Source of the DNA: Planctomycetota bacterium
GTDB lineage: Bacteria; Planctomycetota; B15-G4; SIAN01
Assembly: GCA_028289345.1 (NCBI GenBank)
Contig: JANQQL010000010.1
Location: 124,001 to 188,000 of the forward strand
Direction: 5' to 3'
Length of the DNA stretch: 64,000 nt
Position numbers and translations under genes: made by a program. Positions within the stretch are counted from its first letter, which is position 1. Each line of letters begins with the position of its first letter. The notes below the pieces were generated by a model. That model ran no database searches. It was not told the DNA's origin and saw nothing but the letters and a program-made list of their open reading frames with translations. This document shows positions 1 to 7,444 of the stretch, piece by piece.

Positions 1-195
1 CGACTGTTGGAAACCTCTCCTCACCAACTGCAACAACTGTTGAAGGATCAACTGGAGCGCGAGCCGCCCGGCCTTTCGCAACGCTACTACCGTGCCGCGC
101 TCGACAGCCTTGCGGGTGGCGGAATCGCAGACCGCTGGGATCTGCATCGCAACACCAGAGAGCTGTACGTGAAGTTTCGTTACGGCGACGAGTAG
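1..195 (+). CDS. C-terminal fragment of an unidentified protein
   Basis: An open frame enters from the left edge and ends at a TAG, so only about 64 C-terminal residues are visible. A TTG at position 7 lies in frame, but nothing suggests it is the true start; the gene most likely begins upstream. The fragment is charged and helical-looking (Gln/Leu/Glu-rich start, then Tyr-Tyr-Arg), with no membrane segment or recognisable motif. I do not recognise the family. It runs in the same direction as the cytochrome gene but is separated from it by almost 400 bases, so co-transcription is not evident. Confidence 0.5.
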   Translation, partial: RLLETSPHQLQQLLKDQLEREPPGLSQRYYRAALDSLAGGGIADRWDLHRNTRELYVKFRYGDE

Positions 196-587
196 TTCCT
201 TCTTCCGCTTTGTACCGCTGCGTGGCAACCACGTGGGATTGCTCGTTGTCACGAAATCATGCAACTCTTACTGCGGGTTTCGCCACATCCACCAAGATGT
301 TGTAGGAACCACAAACGTCACGGAATGAACCTCGATCCGGTTGCTTGCTCAACACGAGCAAGACGATGAAAGTCCCACGAAAAACTCCCACGTCTCTTCG
401 TCCCAAGCGTACGAAGAAAAGCAGGGCCGGTGTTTCTTCACGAGTTCATTGCTCGTGACGAATCCCCCCCACACAGCCCAATGACAAATGAACCAACCGC
501 GAACCCGACGGTTGGTTGGCGCTCGAGAGCCCGGCGCACCTCTTCTTGACGGGCTCGATCCCCCCGCGGGCTGCCGAGGAGTTTCGT
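196..587. other. Intergenic region, no gene seen
   Basis: About 390 bases lie between the partial gene and the cytochrome gene. No open frame here looks coding. A hairpin with a 7-bp stem (CTTGCTC at 344-350, GAGCAAG at 356-362, 5-base loop) is present without a T-run, so it is a weak terminator candidate. The cytochrome promoter must lie here, but no clear -35/-10 pair was recognised. Confidence 0.4.
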
Positions 588-2405
588 GTGAACGAAATCG
601 TGGAGTACTTTGCGTTCGCCGCGTGGCTGACCGCGGGGCTCCTCTTCTTGTTTGCAAGATCCCCGGCCCGACGCCACCGACCGGTTGTGTTCACGGCCCT
701 CGCATTCATCACCACTGCCGCCGTCGCGACCTCCTTTCACGCCACGCCGCTAGAAACAGAACGCTTGCTCCCAGGGCCGAACACCCAGGAAGTTGGTTGG
801 GTCACGTCGGACGCATGCCGTGCCTGTCACCCGGGGTCTTACGCCACGTGGCACGACAGCTACCACCGGTCCATGACCCAGTCCGCCGCACCGAAGAATG
901 TTCTCGCGCCGTTCGACGGACGGGAACTGAGCATTGGCGGACGCACTTTCCGCGTCGAGCAGCGGGGCGACGACTTCTACTGGATGGAAGGGCCGGAAGA
1001 GCATCGCGTGGCCATGCTGACGGGGTCTCACTACCAGCAGATCTATTGGACGCGAAAGCCCAACGGTACCCTCGAACAGTTCCCCTGGGTGTACGAGATC
1101 ACCGAGGCGCGCTGGGTTCCGTCCTGGTACACAGCTCTGCGGCCGGAATCCCCGGACGGCGTCGCCGTGTGGAACGACAACTGCATTCGTTGTCACAGCG
1201 TCGGCCAGCAGCCCAACTACAACCAACCCGCGTCCCGCCATTGGGACACCCGTGTGGCCGAACTCGGCATCGCTTGTGGAGCCTGCCACGGCCCCGCGGA
1301 AGAGCACATTCGCAAGCACCGCAACCCGCTGACCCGCTATCGCCAGCGTCACGAAGACGAAGGCGACCCAACCATCGTCAACCCATCCCGCCTGGCCCCC
1401 GACCGTGCCACCCAAGTGTGTGCCCAGTGTCATTCCCTCGGGGTTCCCAAGGATCTCGGCGGCTTCCTCGCGGATGGTCAGCAGTACCAAGCGGGAGACG
1501 ATCTGTGGGAATTCTTCGAACTGGCCGAAGAGAAACAGGCTCAGCGCTTTCGCTGGCCCGATGGCGGATCACGGCTGGGAGGCCGGGAGTACGGCTCTCT
1601 CCTCGAGTCCGCGTGCTTCCGAGAAGGGGACATGAGCTGCCTGTCGTGTCACTCCATGCACGCCGACGATCCCCAGGACCAGATCGCCGATCGGATGGAG
1701 ACCGACGAGGCCTGCCTGCAATGCCATGAAGAGATCAGGGACGACATCGCCGCGCACACCTTCCATACGCCAGAGAGCGAAGGCAGCCGCTGCTACCACT
1801 GCCACATGTCCTACACTTCTTATGCGCTGCTCGGCGCGGCTCGCATTCACAAGATCGATCGACCCACCGCTTCGGGCGTTCGCACCAATGAACGCCCCAG
1901 TGCCTGCAACCTGTGCCACCTGGATCGCACCCTGGCTTGGACCGCCGAGCATCTGACCGAATGGTATGGGCAGCCGTCGCCCACGCTGCCTTCCGAGCAC
2001 CACGAGGTGGCTGCTTCGGTTCTCTGGGCGGTCCGCGGCGACGCCGTCCAGCGGGCCATTGCTGCTTGGCACTTCGGCCAGCCGTGGGCCCGCGAAGCAT
2101 CGGCTTCCGGATGGATTCCGGAACACCTCGCAGACTTGTTGACCGACCCCTACCCCGCCGTGCGACTCATTGCGCACCGTTCGTTGCGACAAATCATGGG
2201 AGACGAAGTTGTTCCTTTCGATTACGTCCTTCCGAAGCCTCACCAGCGAGAAACCCGTGACGCCGTCCGGGAGTGGTGTCGGAAACAAAACCACCCGGCG
2301 CCCCCTCCGGAAACCTTGGTGAGCGGCCCGGGTGCCCAGCAGCAGAAAAGGCTGCAGGCGCTCCGCGAGCAGCGTGACCGAACCCCGATCTTCCTCGCCG
2401 AATGA
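588..2405 (+). CDS. Membrane-anchored eight-haem cytochrome c
   Basis: About 605 residues. Eight CxxCH haem-binding motifs are visible in order: CRACH, CIRCH, CGACH, CAQCH, CLSCH, CLQCH, CYHCH and CNLCH, so eight c-type haems are expected. The N-terminus has two hydrophobic segments (about residues 7-23 and 33-48), which should anchor the haem domain outside the cytoplasmic membrane. The C-terminal 150 residues carry no haem motif and look alpha-helical. The GTG start is chosen because a GAGGAG box precedes it by about 7 bases; in-frame upstream starts lack one. The family resembles cytochrome c554/doubled-CXXCH proteins, so extracytoplasmic electron transfer is likely, but the redox partner is unknown. 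The stop overlaps the next gene's start (ATGA), so the two are probably co-translated. Confidence 0.88.
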   Translation: MNEIVEYFAFAAWLTAGLLFLFARSPARRHRPVVFTALAFITTAAVATSFHATPLETERLLPGPNTQEVGWVTSDACRACHPGSYATWHDSYHRSMTQSAAPKNVLAPFDGRELSIGGRTFRVEQRGDDFYWMEGPEEHRVAMLTGSHYQQIYWTRKPNGTLEQFPWVYEITEARWVPSWYTALRPESPDGVAVWNDNCIRCHSVGQQPNYNQPASRHWDTRVAELGIACGACHGPAEEHIRKHRNPLTRYRQRHEDEGDPTIVNPSRLAPDRATQVCAQCHSLGVPKDLGGFLADGQQYQAGDDLWEFFELAEEKQAQRFRWPDGGSRLGGREYGSLLESACFREGDMSCLSCHSMHADDPQDQIADRMETDEACLQCHEEIRDDIAAHTFHTPESEGSRCYHCHMSYTSYALLGAARIHKIDRPTASGVRTNERPSACNLCHLDRTLAWTAEHLTEWYGQPSPTLPSEHHEVAASVLWAVRGDAVQRAIAAWHFGQPWAREASASGWIPEHLADLLTDPYPAVRLIAHRSLRQIMGDEVVPFDYVLPKPHQRETRDAVREWCRKQNHPAPPPETLVSGPGAQQQKRLQALREQRDRTPIFLAE

Positions 2406-2866
2406 ACGGGGAAGTGCTCGCGCAAGAAGCGACGACCGTCGCCGCAACCATCCGTCGCCACCTAAGGTGGGGCTGGTGGCTGATTCTGATCTTCCTGGTC
2501 TTGGGCAGCGTGCTCGAGACCTTTCATGGGCTGAAGATCGGCTTCTATCTGGACGTGCACCATTCGACTCGACGACTGCTTTGGACCCTGGCCCATGCCC
2601 ACGGGACCTTGCTCGGCTTGATGCACCTGGCGTTCGCATTCACCCTCCGCCAGCGGCCTCCCTGGCCGGCTCGACCGTGTCGTATCACCTCTCGCTGCCT
2701 GACCAGCGCAGGCCTCCTCCTGCCGGCCGGATTCTTCCTGGGAGGCCTGTTCTGCTTTGACGGCGACCCCGGCCTTCCGATTCTGCTGGTCCCGATGGGC
2801 GGCTTGCTTCTCGTGATCGCAGTGGGAATCACCGTTCGCGTGGTCAGTCGCGAACCCGACTCCTGA
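2402..2866 (+). CDS. Small four-helix membrane protein coupled to the cytochrome
   Basis: 154 residues with four hydrophobic segments, roughly residues 23-40, 57-75, 97-115 and 121-141. A short motif with His in the second segment region (LAHAHGTLLG) could face a cofactor, but that is inference. The start codon overlaps the cytochrome stop by four bases, which suggests translational coupling and a shared complex, for example a membrane partner of the multihaem protein. I do not recognise a named family. Confidence 0.7.
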   Translation: MNGEVLAQEATTVAATIRRHLRWGWWLILIFLVLGSVLETFHGLKIGFYLDVHHSTRRLLWTLAHAHGTLLGLMHLAFAFTLRQRPPWPARPCRITSRCLTSAGLLLPAGFFLGGLFCFDGDPGLPILLVPMGGLLLVIAVGITVRVVSREPDS

Positions 2867-3004
2867 ACGCCCCGGCAGAAGGTCGGAGCTCCCGACTCTC
2901 GACCCAGGCAAGCGGGGCGGCTGGCCCTCCCGGAGTTTCGGGCTATCGAGGCGATCGCCTTGCCCCGCCGTGGGGCTTGAGGGAAGATCTCCCATCGTCC
3001 CGAG

Positions 3005-3844
3005 ATGAATCGAGGTCCGCGCGGTGCGAGGACCGGAACGGAAGAGGGCGCCGCACATCTTGCGGCATTCAGGGCAAAGCTCGTGGAACAGATCCAATAC
3101 TGCGACGTCTTGGACCGCAAGACGTTTCTGCGCAACCACCTCAAACCGCGCAAACCCATCGTCGTTCGCAAGGCGCTGCAAAGCTGGTACGAGCAGGGGG
3201 CGTGGACCTTCGAAGCATTCGGCGAGGCGTTTCGCGACGTGGTGGTTCCGTTGCGAGTTCCCGACGAGACAGCGGTCGCCGGCTACGAGCACAAGTTCGA
3301 CACGGTCGGAAAGTACGTCGAAAAGCTCTGCGAGGGACAGCGGGTGGAGGAATGCGGCTACCTGACTCGAGTGCCGCTCCCTCCGCAACTCGAACAAGCG
3401 GCCGTGTTTCCCGACTTTCGCTGGATCGACAAGTTCGCCCGGACCCGCGCATGGATCGGACCCGCGGGCACGGTCAGCATGCTCCACTGCGACCTGATCG
3501 ACAACCTGTTCGCCCAGATCAAAGGCCGCAAACGCTGGCAACTCTTCGACTACGACTCCATCGAACGCGCTGGTCCGCGCCAAGGCAACTCGTTACTGCC
3601 TCATCCGCGCTATCGTGAACAGCTGCCCGAACCCGACTACGACTTCGTGATGGAGGAAGGCGACCTTTTGTACCTGCCGCCCTACCAGTGGCACCTGGTG
3701 AGCAGCTTGGATCCGTCCATTTCCATCACCCACGTTTGGTACACACCCCGCACCACGTGCCGCGACGCGCTCCGGCTCTCTTTGGCGTTCGCCCGGGGAG
3801 CGGTGCGCAAACTGCGGGGAAGACGGCGGCTGCGCGCCGGCTGA
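3005..3844 (+). CDS. Cupin-like/JmjC-fold protein (cupin_8 type)
   Basis: 279 residues. The fold is indicated by an Fe(II)-binding pattern: H161 and D163 in MLHCDLIDN, then H230 in PPYQWHLV, with the GDLLYLPP turn typical of JmjC-like cupin_8 oxygenases. The N-terminal part matches the usual helical lead-in of these proteins (FLRNHLKPRKPIVVRKAL). Family members are 2-oxoglutarate-dependent protein or small-molecule hydroxylases; the substrate here is unknown. The gene lies about 140 bases downstream of the membrane protein gene, possibly in the same transcript. No strong ribosome binding site precedes the ATG, so the start is provisional. The C-terminus is short and Arg-rich. Confidence 0.8.
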   Translation: MNRGPRGARTGTEEGAAHLAAFRAKLVEQIQYCDVLDRKTFLRNHLKPRKPIVVRKALQSWYEQGAWTFEAFGEAFRDVVVPLRVPDETAVAGYEHKFDTVGKYVEKLCEGQRVEECGYLTRVPLPPQLEQAAVFPDFRWIDKFARTRAWIGPAGTVSMLHCDLIDNLFAQIKGRKRWQLFDYDSIERAGPRQGNSLLPHPRYREQLPEPDYDFVMEEGDLLYLPPYQWHLVSSLDPSISITHVWYTPRTTCRDALRLSLAFARGAVRKLRGRRRLRAG

Positions 3845-3850
3845 GGCCTG

Positions 3851-4786
3851 TTAGCTCCACGCGTCCTCGAACCGGGCATTGGGACGCAACCACAACCTGG
3901 ACCCTGGGAAGTCGAGCACCAAGTGAAATCTCTTCAGCAGGTCGCCCCCGACGACGCTGATTGGCTGGCGCCGGATCGCACCGGCAAACAGCCCGACCGG
4001 CACGTCATCGAAGCAGTCGTCTCCGAAGCACAGACTCGAAAGTAAGACCTTTCGTGTCTTCAGCACGTTGCCGTGGGAGTCGCGCAGTTCACTTTCGCTG
4101 AGGACCGGCAGTCGCTCGGAAAGGTCATGAGCTTTGACGAAGGTGTCGTCCAACAGGGCGGTGCCGCGGTAGCCCGTATGGATCATGAAGTCGTTCGTGA
4201 GCCATTCCTCCCCCACTTGCAAGCGAACGGCGACCCACAGGCCGGTCTCGCCAATCTCGAGAGGGAGGGACTCGAACCCATCGAGAGACTTGGGCAGCTT
4301 TTCGTGCACCACCAGAACTTGGCGGTCGAAGTCGATTTCCAGCACTCTCTCTCCGAACAAGTTCGGTCCGAACTTGCCATCCGTCCGCTCTCCCGAAAGG
4401 AGTCCTTCGGTGAGGGAAACCCCTTCCCACTCGAGATCCCCGATCCGCAATGCGTTCGACTCGCTGAAGCGAGCTTCGGCTTCTCCGCCCCAGGTCGTGA
4501 CGGCGGCGGACTGATTCCACGCCACGCTGGGAACCTTGTCCGCAGCGCTGCGAATCAAAGAAACGCCAGTCACGCCCGTGTGGAACATGAGGTCTACCGT
4601 GTCCTGGCCGTTCAAGGTCGCTTGCACGATCAAGTTGTTTTGGGAAGAGAGCTGGAACGGAATGACGGCCACCGGCGGGAGTTCGCTCGGCTCCTCTCCC
4701 GATTCGATGGCGCCGATCGCGCTCGCCAGGAAGCATGTCACGCCCCACCCGGCAATGCCGAAGACTTTGAAATCCCTGCACTTCAT
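3851..4786 (-). CDS. Secreted retropepsin-like protein with both catalytic Asp replaced by His
   Basis: 311 residues. The ATG is preceded by GGAAGGGG at good spacing and begins a signal peptide (Lys/Arg near the start, then a hydrophobic core ending near SAIGA); longer in-frame starts would bury it. The body has two repeated halves typical of bacterial clan AA aspartic proteases. Where the family carries D-T-G, this protein reads FHTGVTG in the first half and IHTGYRG in the second; the codons are CAC and CAT, so both are clearly His. A GGDLLKRFHLVLDF motif near the C-terminus is typical of retropepsin-like proteins. It is probably not a classical aspartic protease; it may be a binding protein or use another chemistry. 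It is convergent with the cupin gene. Confidence 0.75.
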   Translation of the reverse strand: MKCRDFKVFGIAGWGVTCFLASAIGAIESGEEPSELPPVAVIPFQLSSQNNLIVQATLNGQDTVDLMFHTGVTGVSLIRSAADKVPSVAWNQSAAVTTWGGEAEARFSESNALRIGDLEWEGVSLTEGLLSGERTDGKFGPNLFGERVLEIDFDRQVLVVHEKLPKSLDGFESLPLEIGETGLWVAVRLQVGEEWLTNDFMIHTGYRGTALLDDTFVKAHDLSERLPVLSESELRDSHGNVLKTRKVLLSSLCFGDDCFDDVPVGLFAGAIRRQPISVVGGDLLKRFHLVLDFPGSRLWLRPNARFEDAWS

Positions 4787-4946
4787 GGAGTTCCCCTTCC
4801 TCACCCAAGCGGCGATTCCGAAACTCGTTCCCCAAAGATGCTCGCCGAAACCGAACGGAGTCGGCTCCGGAGACGTTAGTCGTCTTGCCGACCCGAAGTT
4901 CGAGAAAAGGCGGGAAGACGACCCCGGAAAGTCTGGGGACACCCCT

Positions 4947-6029
4947 TCAGCGCCTCCAATCTCCGAACGACAGTTCTCGTTCCGCGAACTGAAACACGAT
5001 CACGCGTTTGGATTTCAGCCGCTCGGCACCTTGCAAACGCAGAGCGTCGCGGCTTGCGCGCGCGCCGTTGCCGTTGACGGCCAGACAATCCACGTCGAAG
5101 CCAAGGGAAACGCTAAGCCTTTCGGCAAGTCCGGCATTCGCCCCCCAACCCATCTCCGGAAGGGAATAGATATTGGTGAAACTATCCCCGAGCAACAGCA
5201 CCGCTGAAGCGGGGTCAGGAGACCAGCTTTGCACGGAGGCAATCGTCACTCGCTCTTCGGAGAACCAACGAGAGGCAGACCCCTTCTCCAACAATCGCGC
5301 CAGGTCACCCACCCCCGAAACCTGCAAACGGGTGGTCGAGGACAGTTTCGGTCCCCGCTCGATCCAATCGTTTCCGAGGAGCAGATCGGCAATCGCCTGG
5401 GCGGTTGATTCCATGCCCGCGGGAGTCCAGTGGGTGTCTCTGGTCAGGAAGTCCGGAGCGACCTCGAGGACCTCAACTCCACGACTTCGCAAGTCGCCGA
5501 CGAAGCGCTTGCCTCGGGAACTCGAAAGCGCTTCTTCGGAGCAGATCCGAGACACCTTGGGGGGAATCGGGACCACGACCAGGCGAATGCCTCTGTTGCG
5601 GAGTTCCTCGGACCACCGCTGCAGAACCGCCGCGGCCCGAGGTTCCTTCCTTGTCGACTCTCCGCCGTCGGAGTCCCAGGGACGCCCGAGAAAGTGATCG
5701 AGGCTCGGGCGGTGAGTCAAATGATCGCCGAGCAACACGACTTCCGCGTTTCCCCATCCCAGCCAACGAGTCAGCGCGCGTTGCACCGGGGGACGCACCC
5801 AACGGCTCCAGCGGGAAGATTCCTCGAGCGCTTCTTCGAAAACAACGAACGCGTCACCTTCCGGAAGCCACGGAAAGAGTGAGGAAAAGGCGTCCGGCTC
5901 CTCTCCGGCGCCCGACAACCAGAGAGATTCGAGCTGCTTTCCCCAGGGAAACCGGTCCTGCTGGATCAGGTCCCCAATAGGAACCGACACGAGAAACGCC
6001 AGGAACGCCATGGCCAAGGCACGGTTCAT
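4947..6029 (-). CDS. AlgJ/AlgX-like SGNH O-acetylation protein
   Basis: 360 residues. The N-terminus has one hydrophobic segment that should act as a signal anchor, placing the domain outside the membrane. The catalytic triad pattern of AlgX/AlgJ is present: D198 and H200 in RDTHWTPAG, and S283 in LLLGDSFTN. Proteins of this family take an acetyl group relayed through an MBOAT partner and place it on, or help place it on, exopolysaccharide. The ATG lies only 8 bases after the stop of the MBOAT gene, so the pair is probably coupled. No strong ribosome binding site is visible, which fits reinitiation. The polymer acted on is unknown. Confidence 0.85.
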   Translation of the reverse strand: MNRALAMAFLAFLVSVPIGDLIQQDRFPWGKQLESLWLSGAGEEPDAFSSLFPWLPEGDAFVVFEEALEESSRWSRWVRPPVQRALTRWLGWGNAEVVLLGDHLTHRPSLDHFLGRPWDSDGGESTRKEPRAAAVLQRWSEELRNRGIRLVVVPIPPKVSRICSEEALSSSRGKRFVGDLRSRGVEVLEVAPDFLTRDTHWTPAGMESTAQAIADLLLGNDWIERGPKLSSTTRLQVSGVGDLARLLEKGSASRWFSEERVTIASVQSWSPDPASAVLLLGDSFTNIYSLPEMGWGANAGLAERLSVSLGFDVDCLAVNGNGARASRDALRLQGAERLKSKRVIVFQFAERELSFGDWRR

Positions 6030-6037
6030 CGGATCAC

Positions 6038-7432
6038 TCAGAATCGAAAGTACAGAAACGGATTGTGTGCTGGGGTGGTCAAGACGAGAGCTGCGAAGAC
6101 GAAGAGCAACAACGCGAGCATCCCCCGCCACGGACTGCTCGACTTGGCAAATTCGATCGTGTCGCGACCACGCAGGACGAGAAGTCCACCGATCAGGAGA
6201 GGCAGCCACGTCTCTCGTCGATGAAGAAACGCATCCACGACGGGCGCCGCGGAGCCGGGGGCCGCCACTCCGGCGAGCTGAGAGAAGTACTCCCCGGCAA
6301 GAGACAGGGACTCTGCACGAAACAACACCCACCCCACCATGACCGCCAGCAAGGTTCCGGTGCGCGCGATGATTCGCGGAACTCGAACGGCCCCGCGAAG
6401 AAGCCGCTCTGACGCGAGCAGAGTGCCATGCCAGGCGCCCCAGACCACGAAGTTCCAAGAAGCCCCGTGCCACAGCCCCCCCAGCAACATGACCAACGCC
6501 AAGTTGCGATAAGTCTTCCATGGTCCGCCGCGGCTCCCCCCCAAGGGAATGTAGAGGTAGTCGCGCAGCCATCGAGAAAGAGACTGATGCCAGCGCCTCC
6601 AGAAGTCGGTGACAGACGAGGCACGGTACGGATGGAAGAAGTTTCGCGGCAGCTGGAACCCGAACATGCGGCCGAGGCCGACGGCCATGTCCGAGTATCC
6701 GCTGAAGTCGAAGTAGATCTGCAAACTGTAAGCCACCAGTCCAACCCAGGCGCCCAAACAGCCGGGGCTCTCCGCTCCAAACAGGGGATCAGCGATGAGC
6801 CCGCAAGGATTGGCCACCAAGACTTTCTTGGCGAAGCCGAGCTGAAACTCGACGACCCCGCGCGCAAACCCGTCCACCGAGTGGACTCGGTGGTGAAGCT
6901 GATCCTGGACCTCACGGAATCGCACGATCGGTCCGGCGACGAGCTGCGGGAACATCGAGACGTAGCAAGCAAAGTCGAGAAACCGGCGGATCGCACGAGC
7001 TTCTCCACGAAAGACATCGATGGTGTAGCTCATGGACTGGAAGGTGTAGAAGGAGATTCCGAGAGGCAAGGTCACCTGCAAGAAGCCATCCCCGACTCCG
7101 TCCCACCCCAAGGTCGCCAACGTGCTGCGTACCGTTTCCAAGCCGAAGTTGGCGTATTTGAAATAGCCAAGAGCTCCCAGATTCGAGCAAACCGAGCCCG
7201 CGACAATCCACTTTCGTGATGAGCCCGTGGCGCCCTCGAGTCCTCGAGCGCAGAAGTAATCCACCAGAGTCGATCCGAGCATGACCACCACGAAGGCGGG
7301 GTGATTCCACCCGTAGAACAGGTAGCTGAGCCCGGCGAGCAACCCGTTGCGAGCTCTCGGCGGAGCCAAGAAGTAGAGGCCGAGTGCAAGCGGCAGAAAC
7401 GTGTGCAGGAAGAGAAAGGAGGGAAAGACCAA
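6038..7432 (-). CDS. MBOAT family O-acyltransferase (AlgI/DltB type)
   Basis: 464 residues, a usual length for AlgI-type proteins, with about ten hydrophobic segments. Family hallmarks include GYFKYANF, a PLGISFYTFQ motif, the YFDFSGYSDMA block, the FWRRWHQSLSRWLRDYLYIPLGG stretch, and the catalytic His (H322) in GGLWHGASWN, the same position as in Pseudomonas AlgI. It should move acetyl groups across the cytoplasmic membrane for polysaccharide O-acetylation. The start is a TTG with an AGGGGGG box 7-8 bases upstream; starts in this family usually lie just before the first hydrophobic helix, as here. It sits 12 bases after the upstream gene and 8 before the AlgJ-like gene, forming an operon. 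Confidence 0.92.
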   Translation of the reverse strand: MVFPSFLFLHTFLPLALGLYFLAPPRARNGLLAGLSYLFYGWNHPAFVVVMLGSTLVDYFCARGLEGATGSSRKWIVAGSVCSNLGALGYFKYANFGLETVRSTLATLGWDGVGDGFLQVTLPLGISFYTFQSMSYTIDVFRGEARAIRRFLDFACYVSMFPQLVAGPIVRFREVQDQLHHRVHSVDGFARGVVEFQLGFAKKVLVANPCGLIADPLFGAESPGCLGAWVGLVAYSLQIYFDFSGYSDMAVGLGRMFGFQLPRNFFHPYRASSVTDFWRRWHQSLSRWLRDYLYIPLGGSRGGPWKTYRNLALVMLLGGLWHGASWNFVVWGAWHGTLLASERLLRGAVRVPRIIARTGTLLAVMVGWVLFRAESLSLAGEYFSQLAGVAAPGSAAPVVDAFLHRRETWLPLLIGGLLVLRGRDTIEFAKSSSPWRGMLALLLFVFAALVLTTPAHNPFLYFRF

Positions 7433-7444
7433 TCGAAGTCCCCC

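Noticed and set aside
488..1729. 413-codon plus-strand frame overlapping the cytochrome gene
   Set aside because: It is out of frame with the clear eight-haem cytochrome, and its product is Arg/Pro/His-rich without domain structure; a typical shadow in high-GC DNA.
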